A stretch of DNA of 64,000 nt from Agromyces sp. SYSU T00194 (GTDB lineage Bacteria; Actinomycetota; Actinomycetes; Actinomycetales; Microbacteriaceae), in assembly GCF_040496035.1 (NCBI RefSeq), contig NZ_JBEPJZ010000002.1:868001-932000 (forward strand), written 5' to 3'. Each line of letters begins with the position of its first letter. Position 1 is the stretch's first letter. Under the pieces are notes generated by a model. It was not told the DNA's origin. It was given only the letters and a program-made list of their open reading frames with translations, and ran no database searches. Positions 36,498-45,560 of this stretch are shown here, one piece after another. Both the position numbers and the translations under genes were made by a program.

Positions 36498-37811
36498 CTA
36501 GGTCCCGAGCACCCGATCGAGGTACGGATTCGCGAACCGGCGGTCGGGGTCGAGCCGGTCGCGCACCGCCAGGAAGTCGTCGAACCGGGGGTACGCCTGC
36601 CGGAGGTACGCGGCGTCGCGCGTGTGCATCTTGCCCCAGTGCGGGCGGCCGCCGTGGGCGACCATGATCTCCTCGACGGCCGCGAAGTACTCGGTCGGGT
36701 CCTCGCGGAAGTACCGGTGCACGGCGATGTATCCGGTGGGCCGCTCGTAGGCGGTCGACAGCCAGACGTCGTCGGGCGCGGCCGCGCGCACCTCGATCGG
36801 GAAGCTCACCCGCCAGCCGCGGCGCTCGATGAGCGAGCGCACCTCGCGGAAGGCCTCGGGCACCTGCGCGAGCGGCAGCGCGTACTCCATCTCGCGGAAC
36901 CGCACGGCACGGCGCGAGGCGTAGACGTCGGCGGAGCGGTCGCTCCACTCGCGCGTGCCGAGCAGGCGCTCGACGACCTTCGCCACCGAGGGCGTGAGCG
37001 GCGGGGCGACGCGGCCCAGCACGCTCACGGCGCCGACCGCGCCGTTGGCGACGAGCTCGTCGTCGACGAAGCGGGCGAGCGGATGCTGCGGGCGGCGTTC
37101 CGCGTCGCCGGGCATCCGCGTGTTGGTCATCGTGAGCGCCGTCGAGGTGTGCGGGAACCAGTAGAACTCGAAGTGGTCGGCGGCCGCGACTCGCTCCTCC
37201 CACGACTCGAGCACCTCGTCCAGGGGCGCGGGCGCCTCGGACGCGTGGAGCACGAACTCGGGCACCAGGTCGATCGTGAGTTCGACGAGCACGCCGAGTG
37301 CGCCGAGGCCGAGCCGCACGGCGGGCAGCAGCTCGGGGTGCTCGTGCTCGTTCACGGTGAGCAGCTCGCCCGTGCCGGTGACGAGCCGGGCACCGGCGAT
37401 GCGGGTGGCGAGTCCGCCGAAGGCGGCGCCGGTGCCGTGCGTGCCGGTGGAGGTCGCTCCGGCGATCGACTGCCGGTCGATGTCGCCGAGGTTCTGCATC
37501 GCGAGGCCGTGCGGCGCGAGCAGCGCGGGCACCCGGAACAGGCGCGTGCCGGCGAGCAGGGTCGCGCGCACGGCGGCCCGGTCGACGTCGACCAGGCCCG
37601 AGAGGTCGTCGAGGTCGAGCTGCACGTCGGGCGCCACGGCGATGCCGCTGAAGCTGTGGCTCGCGCCGACCGGCTTGATGCGCATGCCCGCTCGGCCCGC
37701 CGCCTGCACGGCGCGCTGCACCGCCTCGGGGGTCGCCGGGCGCTCGACGCGCTGCGGCCGCACGCGCTCGGTGCGGCCCCAGTTGCGCCAGGTGCCGCCG
37801 CTCGCGGTCAC
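36498..37811 (-). CDS. FAD-linked sugar-lactone oxidase (D-arabinono-1,4-lactone oxidase family)
   Basis: A 437-residue flavoenzyme. The N-terminal FAD domain contains KPVGASHSFSG, where the His is the usual flavin attachment point, and GATSTGTHGTG. The C-terminal ALO domain ends with RPHWGKMH and FLAVRDRLDPDRRFANPYLDRVLG, both ALO signatures. The family oxidises L-gulono-, D-arabinono- or related lactones. The GTG start overlaps the stop of the upstream deaminase gene (GTGA). Its true substrate is unknown; ascorbate itself is not expected in bacteria. Confidence 0.9.
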   Translation of the reverse strand: MTASGGTWRNWGRTERVRPQRVERPATPEAVQRAVQAAGRAGMRIKPVGASHSFSGIAVAPDVQLDLDDLSGLVDVDRAAVRATLLAGTRLFRVPALLAPHGLAMQNLGDIDRQSIAGATSTGTHGTGAAFGGLATRIAGARLVTGTGELLTVNEHEHPELLPAVRLGLGALGVLVELTIDLVPEFVLHASEAPAPLDEVLESWEERVAAADHFEFYWFPHTSTALTMTNTRMPGDAERRPQHPLARFVDDELVANGAVGAVSVLGRVAPPLTPSVAKVVERLLGTREWSDRSADVYASRRAVRFREMEYALPLAQVPEAFREVRSLIERRGWRVSFPIEVRAAAPDDVWLSTAYERPTGYIAVHRYFREDPTEYFAAVEEIMVAHGGRPHWGKMHTRDAAYLRQAYPRFDDFLAVRDRLDPDRRFANPYLDRVLGT

Positions 37812-39040
37812 AGGAAGGTCTTCCCGTCGCCGCGGTAGGTGGCGACCTCGTCGACGACGGTGCCGGCGTGCACGACGCGGAGCACGTCGAGGTGCTCGCT
37901 GAGCTCCCCCGACTTCGCGTGGCGGAACCAGACGCGCTCGCCGGGTCGCAGGGCGGCCGCGGCGGCGCCCGTGACGGGCGTCTGCACCTCCCCCGCGCCC
38001 TCGCGCTCGATGAGCGACAGCCCCGCGGGGCGCACCGGCAGCGGCGAGCGGTCGGGTCCGGCGGGACCGGAGGCGATCCAGCCGCCGCCGAGCAGGGTGG
38101 CGTGGCGGCGGTCGGGTCGTCGCACGACGTCGAGGGCGAACGCCGACGCGGGCGCGGGCGTGAAGCCGGCGTACCCGTCGAAGTAGTGGCCGGCGAGCAG
38201 GCCGCTGCCCGCGGCGAGCTCGGTGATGGCCGGGTCGTCGGTCGTCAGCTCGAGCGAACCCGTGCCGCCGCCGTTCACGAAGCGCAGTTCCGCGTGCTGC
38301 GCCACCTCCGCCACCGCTGCCGTGCGCCGGGCGCGGAGCTCGGCCATGGAGCGCTCCCGCATCCAGCGGATGAACGCACCGGTCGGGCCGGATGCCCCGT
38401 CGGCGACGCCCGCGACCTGCGCCTCGTACGACATGACGCCGACGAGCCGGAACCCGGGCCGGGCCGCGATGCGCGCGGCGAGCTCGCCCGCCTGCGCGGG
38501 CGTGCGCACGGGCGAGCGCCGCACGCCGACGTGGCCGAGCCCGGCGACCCGCCACGAGGCGTCCAGCTCGAGGCAGACCTGCACGACCTCGCGCCGCGAG
38601 GGCGCGAGCACCTGGTCGATGACATCGAGCTGCGCCTCGGAGTCGACCATCAGCGTCACGCGGCGGGCCAGCTCGGGGTCGATGGCGAGCGAGCGGATCG
38701 CGGAGCGGTGCGCGGTCGGGTACCCGACGAGCACGTCGTCGATGGTGCTCGCGAGCCAGAGCGCCTCGGGGAGGGTGTAGGCCATGACGCCCTCGAAGCC
38801 GGGCACGGCGAGCAGCGACTCGATCACCGCCCGCGAGCGGATCGACTTCGTGGCCACGCGGATCGGCACGCCGTTCGCGCGCCGGAGCAGGTCTGCGGCG
38901 TTCCAGCGCAGCGCGTGGAGGTGGAGCGCTCCGAGCGGGGCGTCGAGTCCCGTCGTCGCGCCGTCGAGCTCCTCCGCGACGCGCACCGCATCGGGTCGGC
39001 GGCCGACGGCGTCGGGTCGGGGCGCGAGGTCGAAGGTCAC
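37808..39040 (-). CDS. PLP-dependent amino acid deaminase/aldolase (D-threonine aldolase-like)
   Basis: A 410-residue protein with an alanine-racemase-type barrel and a C-terminal beta domain. The PLP lysine is K65 in IRVATKSIRSR. AYTLPEALWLAS, VRRSPVRTPAQAGELA, FVNGGGTGS and the late VWFRHAKSGELSEHLD are as in D-serine dehydratase/D-threonine aldolase relatives, whose last motif contributes metal ligands. It would cleave or deaminate a D-beta-hydroxy amino acid. It sits between a TetR gene and the lactone oxidase, all with four-base overlaps. Confidence 0.88.
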   Translation of the reverse strand: MTFDLAPRPDAVGRRPDAVRVAEELDGATTGLDAPLGALHLHALRWNAADLLRRANGVPIRVATKSIRSRAVIESLLAVPGFEGVMAYTLPEALWLASTIDDVLVGYPTAHRSAIRSLAIDPELARRVTLMVDSEAQLDVIDQVLAPSRREVVQVCLELDASWRVAGLGHVGVRRSPVRTPAQAGELAARIAARPGFRLVGVMSYEAQVAGVADGASGPTGAFIRWMRERSMAELRARRTAAVAEVAQHAELRFVNGGGTGSLELTTDDPAITELAAGSGLLAGHYFDGYAGFTPAPASAFALDVVRRPDRRHATLLGGGWIASGPAGPDRSPLPVRPAGLSLIEREGAGEVQTPVTGAAAAALRPGERVWFRHAKSGELSEHLDVLRVVHAGTVVDEVATYRGDGKTFL

Positions 39041-39711
39041 TGGGGTGCTCCCGTCTCGGGCGAGGCGCCCGGTGCAGCGTGGGGGTCGGTGGGGCGGGCG
39101 GCGGCGGCGACCGTCTCGGCGAGCAGGTCGATGGCGGCCTCGGCGACCGCGTCGTCGCGGGTCACCAGCCAGGTCATGGTGATGCCGTCGGTCATGGCGA
39201 CGACCAGCCCCGCGATGTCGGCGACCGGGCGGGTCCAGGTGACGCGGGCGCGTTCGGCCGCGACCTCGAGCGACGCCTCGGCGAGCTCGCGGTAGTGCGC
39301 GTACTGGCGGCGCGCGACGTCGTGCCGGGCCGGATCGCGCAGGGCGTGCTGGGTGAGCTCGAGCATCGCCTGCTCGGCGTCGGGGTCCTGCCTGAGGTGG
39401 TCGAGGTAGCGGCGGAGCCCGAGCCGCACGACCTCGCCGACGTCGGCGCCGGGGATCTCGGCGCCGGGAACCTCGGCGCCGGGGTTCTCGTCGCCGAGGA
39501 TCGCGGCACCCTCGGCGCCCACGACGTGGGCGATGAGCGCGTCGACGAGCTCGTCGCGCGAGGCGAAGGCGTAATGGAAGCTGGCCAGGGACATGCCCGC
39601 CTCGGCGACGATGGCACGGGTGGTCGCCTGCGCGAGCCCCCGGCGGGCGACGACGCGCAGGGCGGCGCGAACGAGCGCGTCGCGGCGGTCCGCGGCCGAC
39701 ATCCGAGGCAT
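39037..39711 (-). CDS. TetR family regulator
   Basis: A 224-residue TetR protein with helix-turn-helix ATTRAIVAEAGMSLASFHYAFASRDELV (residues about 29-56). An unusual insertion near residues 75-100 repeats a PGAEV/PGAEI/PGADV unit. A helical ligand domain follows. It is the first gene of the three-gene unit with the deaminase and lactone oxidase (ATGA overlap), so it probably controls it. No clear palindrome was found upstream. Confidence 0.92.
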   Translation of the reverse strand: MPRMSAADRRDALVRAALRVVARRGLAQATTRAIVAEAGMSLASFHYAFASRDELVDALIAHVVGAEGAAILGDENPGAEVPGAEIPGADVGEVVRLGLRRYLDHLRQDPDAEQAMLELTQHALRDPARHDVARRQYAHYRELAEASLEVAAERARVTWTRPVADIAGLVVAMTDGITMTWLVTRDDAVAEAAIDLLAETVAAAARPTDPHAAPGASPETGAPQ

Positions 39712-39918
39712 CCGTCAGCTCCCCTCGACTGGGTCATCCGACCCAGTTCGGCCCAGTATGCCGCAATCCGGCGTCACCTGGCACCCGCGATCCACATGCG
39801 ATGGGAGAATCGTCGTGGGGGACGCATGCACGTCGAGGGGCACCGCACCGCGGCCGACGTCGCCGCGTCCGTCGGCGTGCGCGGCGGAGGCCCACGCGCC
39901 ACGGTACACGGCAGGCGG

Positions 39919-41952
39919 ATGCCCCTGCGCCGGCGCATCGCGCTCGCCGCGTCCGCCCTCGCGCTGGCCGCCGCATCCGCCCTCGTCGCCGCTCCCGCGA
40001 GCGCCGCACCCGGCGACCCGCCCGGACTCACCCCCGCGATCGACGCACCCGCCGACGGCAGCCTCGTGCTCGACCGCACCGTGACCGTGACCGGCACCCG
40101 ACCGGCCGGCGCCCAGGTCACGATCTCGAACCCGAGCGGCGGCGGACCGCTCTGCGTGGTGCCCGCGGAGCCGTCGACCGCGTGGTCGTGCCGTGTGACG
40201 CTGCCCGACGGGCCGAGCGTGCCCATCCGCGCCTCGACCGACACCGCGGCGGGCACCGCGTCCGACGAGATCACCGTCGCCGTGCTCGGGCCGCCGTTCG
40301 TGCGCGTGCCGTCGGGCGCGACCGACGGCACCGTCACCGGCCTCGCCTACCCCGGGGCCGAGGTGCACGTGTCCGACCAGACCGGCGGCTCCTGCGCCGC
40401 CACCGCGGGCACCTCCCGCGAGTGGTCGTGCGTGCTCGCCGGCGGCAGCGGCGCCGAGCGACAGGTGCGGGCCACCCAGTCCACGGGCTTCAGCGCACCC
40501 CGTCACTCGGCGGCGAGCGCGCCCATCGCGTACCGGGTCGACCAGTCGGCGCCCGCTGCGCCGTTCGTCGGCAGCCCGCGCGACGGCACGCGCCTGGCCA
40601 CGGGCGCGACCACGGCACGGGGCGTGGGCGAGCCCGGCGCGGAGGTCACCCTGTACGAGGGCGGCGCGCAGCTGTGCTCGACCACCGTGGCGGGCGACGG
40701 TTCGTGGGCCTGCGCGATCCGATCGCTCGGCGACGGATCGCACGTGCTCACCGTGCTGCAGTCCGACGCGGTCGGCAACATCAGCCGGCCGTCGGCGCTG
40801 ACCCTGCTCGTCGGCGACGGTGCGGTCGCCGAGGAGGTCGGCACGGGGGCGACGGATGATCCGGCCGCCGACGCGGACGGCGGGACGCGCGCGACCGACG
40901 GCGCCTCCAGCACGGACCCGACCGCGTCGCCGACCCCGCAGATCGTGGTCGCGGCCCCGTTCGTCGACGACGGGGCGCCCGCCGCCGCGAGCGACTGGAG
41001 TCGTGCGACCGGGCTCACGACCGCGCTGCCCAGCGCAGCGGCGACGAGCGCCCTCCCCTGGCTCGGAGCCCTGCTCGCGGCGGTCGTGGCGATCCTGGTC
41101 GTCGCACTGCCGGCGCGCCTCGTGCCCGCGGGGCCCGGTGCCGCCCGCACCGCGGCGCACGTCGCCGGGCGCCACCACCCCGCAGACGACTACGACCACA
41201 CGCCGTCGGTGCCCGTCGGGCGCAGCGCGGCCATCGCCGCGTGCGTGGTCGGTGCGGCGCTGCTGTCGCTCATCACCACGCCCGTCGCGGGCCTCGCGAC
41301 GGCCCTGCGGACGCTGCTGGCCATCACGATCGGGCTCGCGATCGTCAACCTCGTGGCATCCGTCGTACCGGCGCTCGTCATGCGCCGGGTGCCGCCCGCC
41401 CGGGCGCGCCCCGTCGCCGCTCCGTGGGGCCTGGTGCTCGTCGCCGTCGCCTCGTTCCTCGCCCGCGTGGTCGGGCTGGAGGCGATCGTGCTGTTCGGGG
41501 TCGTGACGGGCGTGCGCTTCGACGGCCACTCCCCCGCATCGGTGCGCGGGCTGGTCGCGGTGCTGCGCATCGCCGGCCTGCTCGCGCTGTCGGGGCTCGC
41601 CTGGATCGGCGTCGCCGCGCTCCCGTCGGGCACGGGCGCGACCCTCACCCTCGCCACCGAGGTGCTCACGGTCGTCACGCTCTCGGGCGCGACCTCGGCC
41701 GCGGCGCTGCTGGTGCCCCTGCCGCACTCGGCCGGACGCGCCGTGATGGACCGATCGCCCCTCGCCTGGGGGCTGCTCGCGCTCGTGACCGGGGTGCTCG
41801 TGGCCCTGCTCCTGTCGATGCGCTACGCCGAGTCGGCCCTGCCCGTCATCGCCCCCGCCATCGCGGCGGGCCTCGGGGTGGTCACCGCGGTGGCCGCGGG
41901 CGTGCGGCTGCGCCGGTGGGTCGCCGAGCGCCGGGAGGCCGCACCCCGATAG
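39919..41952 (+). CDS. Secreted/membrane protein with Ig-like repeats and C-terminal TM bundle
   Basis: A 677-residue protein. MPLRRRIALAASALALAAASALVAAPASA is a Sec signal in outline, cleaved before APGD. Three or so Ig-like repeats follow (residues about 40-300: TVTVTGTRPAGAQVTISN, GLAYPGAEVHVSD, ARGVGEPGAEVTLYEGG), then a disordered Thr/Ala/Asp linker and about eight TM helices (from about 380). It resembles actinobacterial surface proteins with adhesion-like repeats, but the many TM helices are unusual. A start at 39826 (31 residues longer) is possible. Function unknown. Confidence 0.8.
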   Translation: MPLRRRIALAASALALAAASALVAAPASAAPGDPPGLTPAIDAPADGSLVLDRTVTVTGTRPAGAQVTISNPSGGGPLCVVPAEPSTAWSCRVTLPDGPSVPIRASTDTAAGTASDEITVAVLGPPFVRVPSGATDGTVTGLAYPGAEVHVSDQTGGSCAATAGTSREWSCVLAGGSGAERQVRATQSTGFSAPRHSAASAPIAYRVDQSAPAAPFVGSPRDGTRLATGATTARGVGEPGAEVTLYEGGAQLCSTTVAGDGSWACAIRSLGDGSHVLTVLQSDAVGNISRPSALTLLVGDGAVAEEVGTGATDDPAADADGGTRATDGASSTDPTASPTPQIVVAAPFVDDGAPAAASDWSRATGLTTALPSAAATSALPWLGALLAAVVAILVVALPARLVPAGPGAARTAAHVAGRHHPADDYDHTPSVPVGRSAAIAACVVGAALLSLITTPVAGLATALRTLLAITIGLAIVNLVASVVPALVMRRVPPARARPVAAPWGLVLVAVASFLARVVGLEAIVLFGVVTGVRFDGHSPASVRGLVAVLRIAGLLALSGLAWIGVAALPSGTGATLTLATEVLTVVTLSGATSAAALLVPLPHSAGRAVMDRSPLAWGLLALVTGVLVALLLSMRYAESALPVIAPAIAAGLGVVTAVAAGVRLRRWVAERREAAPR

Positions 41953-41961
41953 GGTCGCAGC

Positions 41962-42888
41962 ATGCGACTGGGAGTGCTCGACGTCGGCTCCAACACCGTT
42001 CACCTGCTCGTGGTCGATGCGCATCGCGGCGCCGCGCCGGTGCCGAGCGCATCGCACAAGTCGGTGCTGCGGCTCATGCGGTACCTCGATGCCGACGGTG
42101 CCATCACGCAGGAGGGCGTCGACGCCATCCTCACGGCGATCCGCGGCGCCGTCGCGACCGCCGAGGAGGCGGGCGTGGAGGAGCTGCTTCCGCTGGCGAC
42201 CTCGGCGCTGCGCGAGGCACGCAACGGCGAGGAGGTGCTCGCGCTCATCGAACGCGAGACCGGCGTCGAGCTGCGGGTGCTCTCGGGCGAGGACGAGGCG
42301 CGCATCACCTTCCTCGCCGTGCGCCGCTGGTACGGCTGGTCGGCCGAGCAGATCCTGCTGTTCGACATCGGCGGCGGGTCGCTCGAGATCGCCGCGGGCG
42401 GCGACGAGCAGCCCGAGGTGGCCATCTCGGTGCCGCTCGGCGCCGGACGTTCGACCATCGGCTTCCTGCCGCACGACCCGCCCACCGAGGACGAGCTCGA
42501 CGCGCTGCGCGCCCACGCCGCCGAGGTGCTGGGCGAGGCGCGGGAGGCGTTCGCCGACCTGCCCGCGCCGGCGCACGTCGTCGGCTCGTCGAAGACGATC
42601 CGCTCGCTCGCCCGGCTCGCCGGATCGGTCGTCGACGGCATCGGCACGAACGAGCGGAGCCTGCTCCGTCGCAGCCAGCTCGACGACTGGGTGCCGCGTC
42701 TGGCGAAGATCCCCGCCGACGCGCGCACGGCGCTGCCCGGCATCACGGCAGACCGCACGTTCCAGATCGTCGCGGGCGGCGTCGTGCTCGCCGAGACCAT
42801 GCGGGCGTTCGACGTGAAGGAGCTCGAGGTCTCGCCGTGGGCGCTCCGCGAGGGCGTGCTGCTGCGCTACCTCGACCTGCTCGCCTGA
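41962..42888 (+). CDS. Ppx/GppA-family phosphatase (exopolyphosphatase)
   Basis: A 308-residue actin-like ATPase-fold phosphatase. VLDVGSNTVHLLVVD is the first phosphate loop, and DIGGGSLEIAAG the second. The stretch ARITFLAVRRWYG lies between. Ppx/GppA enzymes hydrolyse polyphosphate or convert pppGpp to ppGpp. At 308 residues it is the short single-domain actinobacterial form, without the HD-like C-terminal domain. It follows the surface protein by nine bases and may be translated from the same mRNA. Confidence 0.93.
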   Translation: MRLGVLDVGSNTVHLLVVDAHRGAAPVPSASHKSVLRLMRYLDADGAITQEGVDAILTAIRGAVATAEEAGVEELLPLATSALREARNGEEVLALIERETGVELRVLSGEDEARITFLAVRRWYGWSAEQILLFDIGGGSLEIAAGGDEQPEVAISVPLGAGRSTIGFLPHDPPTEDELDALRAHAAEVLGEAREAFADLPAPAHVVGSSKTIRSLARLAGSVVDGIGTNERSLLRRSQLDDWVPRLAKIPADARTALPGITADRTFQIVAGGVVLAETMRAFDVKELEVSPWALREGVLLRYLDLLA

Positions 42889-42934
42889 GTCGGCCTCGGG
42901 CGAGGGGCGAGCGGATGCCTCCGGCGGGCCTCGC

Positions 42935-44545
42935 TCAGCTCGGCACGTCGCGACGGCGGAACGCCAGGAGCCCGACGAGCGCCGTGGCGGCGGCGACCGC
43001 GCCGAGCCACGCCTCGGCCGCTCCGTCGACGTCGGTCGCGGGCACGTCGCCGACCACGTGCGTCGGCGAGAGCGCGAGCGCCTGGTCGGGCATGGAGAGC
43101 GTGCCGCCGAGCAGGTCGGCGAACACGGCGTAGGCGACGAACAGCCAGAGCACGCTCGTGAACCGCGGGAGTGCGCCGAGCAGCAGCATCCCGACACCGC
43201 CGAAGACCAGCAGCGCCGGCAGGTACGCGATGGTCGCCGCGGCCACCCCGTCGACCCGGTCGCCCGAGGTCCAGGCGAGTCCGGCGCCGCCCGCGAGCAG
43301 CACGAGGCACGCGAGCACCGCGGCCGTGAGGGCGTGCGTGCCGAGCCAGCCGGAGCGGCGCACGGCGCGCGCGAGCGTCGGCTCGAGGCGCCCGCCGGTC
43401 TCCTCGGCGCGAAGGCGGCCGATCGCCTGCACGAGGCATCCGATCGCCATGTAGGCGAGGATCAGCAGCGTGAGGCCCGCGTACGACTCGTTCACGGAAT
43501 CGGCCGCGTCGGCGCCGAGCATGCCGGCGAGCGCGGGGTTCGCGGCGACCGCGTCGGCGATGTCGTCGGTGAACGCGCCGAACACGACGCCCACCACGGC
43601 GGCGCCGGCGATCCAGCCGACGCCGGCGGGCACGTGGGCGCGCACGGCGAGCCCGAGGGTGGACGCCTGGAACCGGCCCGCGCGCCGCGGACCCGTGCGC
43701 GACGGCACCACCGCCGCGCCCAGGTCGCGTCCGCCGACGAGCGCGAGCCCGGCGACGACGAGGGCCGCCGCCACGCCGAGCGCCAGCAGCAGCGGCCAGA
43801 TGCGGGGGTCGTCGGTGAACGGGCGCGTCTCCTGCTGCCAGGCGAGCGGCGAGAGCCACTTCCATGCGTTGTCGCGCACGTCGCCGACCGCGCGCAGCAG
43901 GTACGCGCCGCCGAGCACGACGATGCCGACCGCGGTCACCCCGGCGGCCCGGCGCACGAGCTGGCCGACGAACGTCGCGAGCCCGGCGAACACCGCGCCG
44001 AGGCCGGCCATCGAGGCGCCGTAGCGCCATGCGGCGTCGGCCGGTTCCCCGTAGGCGAGCAGCACGGCCGCCATGCCCGCGCCCACCAACGTCAGCGCCA
44101 CCAGCGCGACGAGCACCGCTGCCGACCAGGGCGCGCGTCGCCCGACCGCGCGTGAGCGCAGCAGCTCGAGCAGCCCGGTCTCCTCGAGCGCCCGGGTCTG
44201 GCGGGTGACGAGGAACAGCCCCATGAGCGGCACCGCGATCGCCGCGATGAAGCCGAACTCGTTCGCCGCGACGCCGCCGAGGGTGTCGGCGCCGTAGGGC
44301 GTGCCGTTGATCGCGGCCATCGCGGGGTCGGAGGCGACCGTCGCGTCGTAGGTCGCGAGCTGCTCGGGCGTGGGGTAGGTGCCGTCGACCGCGGCCACGG
44401 TCGCGAGGTAGCCGCCCACGAGCCCGGCCACCCAGATGACGGGCGCCTTCCACCCGGTGCGCAGCTGCACGCCGAGCACGGCGCGGAAGCCGCCGCCTGA
44501 GTGGCGGGTCGTCGCCTGGGCGGGAGTCGCGGTCGCGGTGGTCAC
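42935..44545 (-). CDS. ABC-2 export permease (duplicated, about 12 TM)
   Basis: A 536-residue permease with two homologous halves of about six TM helices each, joined near residue 270. It begins VTTATATPAQ, with the first helix at about residues 38-58 (VIWVAGLVGGYLATVAAV). LFLVTRQTRALEETGLLELLRS in the first half and IGRLRAEETGGRLEPTLAR in the second are equivalent cytoplasmic loops. This arrangement is typical of polyketide- or peptide-antibiotic exporter permeases. The GTG start overlaps the stop of the ATPase gene (GTGA). Substrate unknown. Confidence 0.9.
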   Translation of the reverse strand: MTTATATPAQATTRHSGGGFRAVLGVQLRTGWKAPVIWVAGLVGGYLATVAAVDGTYPTPEQLATYDATVASDPAMAAINGTPYGADTLGGVAANEFGFIAAIAVPLMGLFLVTRQTRALEETGLLELLRSRAVGRRAPWSAAVLVALVALTLVGAGMAAVLLAYGEPADAAWRYGASMAGLGAVFAGLATFVGQLVRRAAGVTAVGIVVLGGAYLLRAVGDVRDNAWKWLSPLAWQQETRPFTDDPRIWPLLLALGVAAALVVAGLALVGGRDLGAAVVPSRTGPRRAGRFQASTLGLAVRAHVPAGVGWIAGAAVVGVVFGAFTDDIADAVAANPALAGMLGADAADSVNESYAGLTLLILAYMAIGCLVQAIGRLRAEETGGRLEPTLARAVRRSGWLGTHALTAAVLACLVLLAGGAGLAWTSGDRVDGVAAATIAYLPALLVFGGVGMLLLGALPRFTSVLWLFVAYAVFADLLGGTLSMPDQALALSPTHVVGDVPATDVDGAAEAWLGAVAAATALVGLLAFRRRDVPS

Positions 44546-45438
44546 CCGACGTCCTCGTACTCGCTGAGGAACAGCTCGTCGAGGCTCGGCGGTCGCACCG
44601 TGAGCGCGGTCACGCCTGCGGCGAGCACGGGCGGCAGCACGTCGTCGAGCGCGGCCGGGTCGACCGAGAACGACAGCTCCGTGCCGTCGCCGACGGGCGT
44701 GCGCTCGACGCCCGACACCGACGGGTGGTCGAGCTCGGGTGCGGGCGTGCGGGTCACGGCGTGCACGGCGGTGCGCGAGAGGCTGCGCAGCTCGGCGACG
44801 CTGCCGTCGCGCACGATGCGGCCGCGGCGCACGATGGCGACGTCCTGGCAGAGCGCGTCGACCTCGCTCAGGATGTGGCTGGACAGCAGCACGGATGCGC
44901 CCGCCGCCGCGCGCTCCTGCACGCACGCGCGGAAGACCTCCTCCATGAGCGGGTCGAGTCCCGAGGTCGGCTCGTCGAGCACGAGCAGGTCGGCGTCGGC
45001 GGCGAACGCGGCGACGAGGGCGACCTTCTGCCGGTTGCCCTTGGAGTAGTCGCGGATGCGCTTCGTGGGGTCGAGGTCGAATCGCTCGATGAGCGACTCG
45101 CGGCGCGCGGCATCCGTCGGCGGCCCCGACGAGGCGAGCACGTCGATGCACTGCCCGCCGGTGAGCTGCGGCCAGAGCGCCACGTCGCCGGGTACGTACG
45201 CGAGGCGGCGGTGCAGGCGCACGGCGTGCGACCACGGGTCCTCGCCGAACAGGCGCACCGAGCCGGAGGTCTTGCGCATCAGCCCGAGCACCACGCGTAT
45301 GGTCGTCGACTTGCCGGCGCCGTTCGGCCCGAGGAAGCCGAGCACCTGCCCCTCGCGCAGTCGCAGGTCGAGGCCGTCGAGGGCCCGCACCTTCCCGAAG
45401 TGCTTGTGCAGCCCCTCGATCTCGATTACCTCCGCCAT
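44542..45438 (-). CDS. ABC transporter ATP-binding protein (export, DrrA/NatA-like)
   Basis: A 298-residue ATPase: GPNGAGKST (Walker A, near residue 40), a signature region DYSKGNRQKVALVAA, LLVLDEPTSGLDP (Walker B) and LLSSHILSEVD (switch). The C-terminal 80 residues form the accessory domain seen in exporters, ending in SLDELFLSEYEDVG. The LSGGQ serine is replaced by YSKGN, common in this class. It pairs with the downstream permease. Its start faces the padR promoter. Confidence 0.94.
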   Translation of the reverse strand: MAEVIEIEGLHKHFGKVRALDGLDLRLREGQVLGFLGPNGAGKSTTIRVVLGLMRKTSGSVRLFGEDPWSHAVRLHRRLAYVPGDVALWPQLTGGQCIDVLASSGPPTDAARRESLIERFDLDPTKRIRDYSKGNRQKVALVAAFAADADLLVLDEPTSGLDPLMEEVFRACVQERAAAGASVLLSSHILSEVDALCQDVAIVRRGRIVRDGSVAELRSLSRTAVHAVTRTPAPELDHPSVSGVERTPVGDGTELSFSVDPAALDDVLPPVLAAGVTALTVRPPSLDELFLSEYEDVG

Positions 45439-45482
45439 TCGGCCCCTCCGCCCGATCGATTCGGATGTCCCCGTTCGGGGTG

Positions 45483-45538
45483 AGTGTATCGAGATCCGCT
45501 ACTCGGTCTTGCCAAGTACCGGTACTCGGCGTTACTAT
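45483..45538. promoter_or_regulatory. Divergent promoter region with PadR-type palindrome
   Basis: Rightward: TTGCCA (45509-45514), 18-bp spacer, TACTAT (45533-45538). The perfect palindrome AGTACC-GGTACT (45515-45526) fills the spacer. The 7-mer TACTCGG occurs at 45500 and again at 45523. Leftward: TACACT on the other strand (45488-45483) could be a -10 for the left ABC system. A protein bound at the palindrome would block the rightward promoter and might affect the left. PadR is the expected ligand (inference). Confidence 0.6.
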
Positions 45539-45560
45539 CTACCAGTACCTAGCGCGACAG

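Noticed and set aside
39826..39918. Longer start for the Ig-like membrane protein
   Set aside because: It would put 31 mostly hydrophilic residues before a normal signal peptide; retained only as an alternative.
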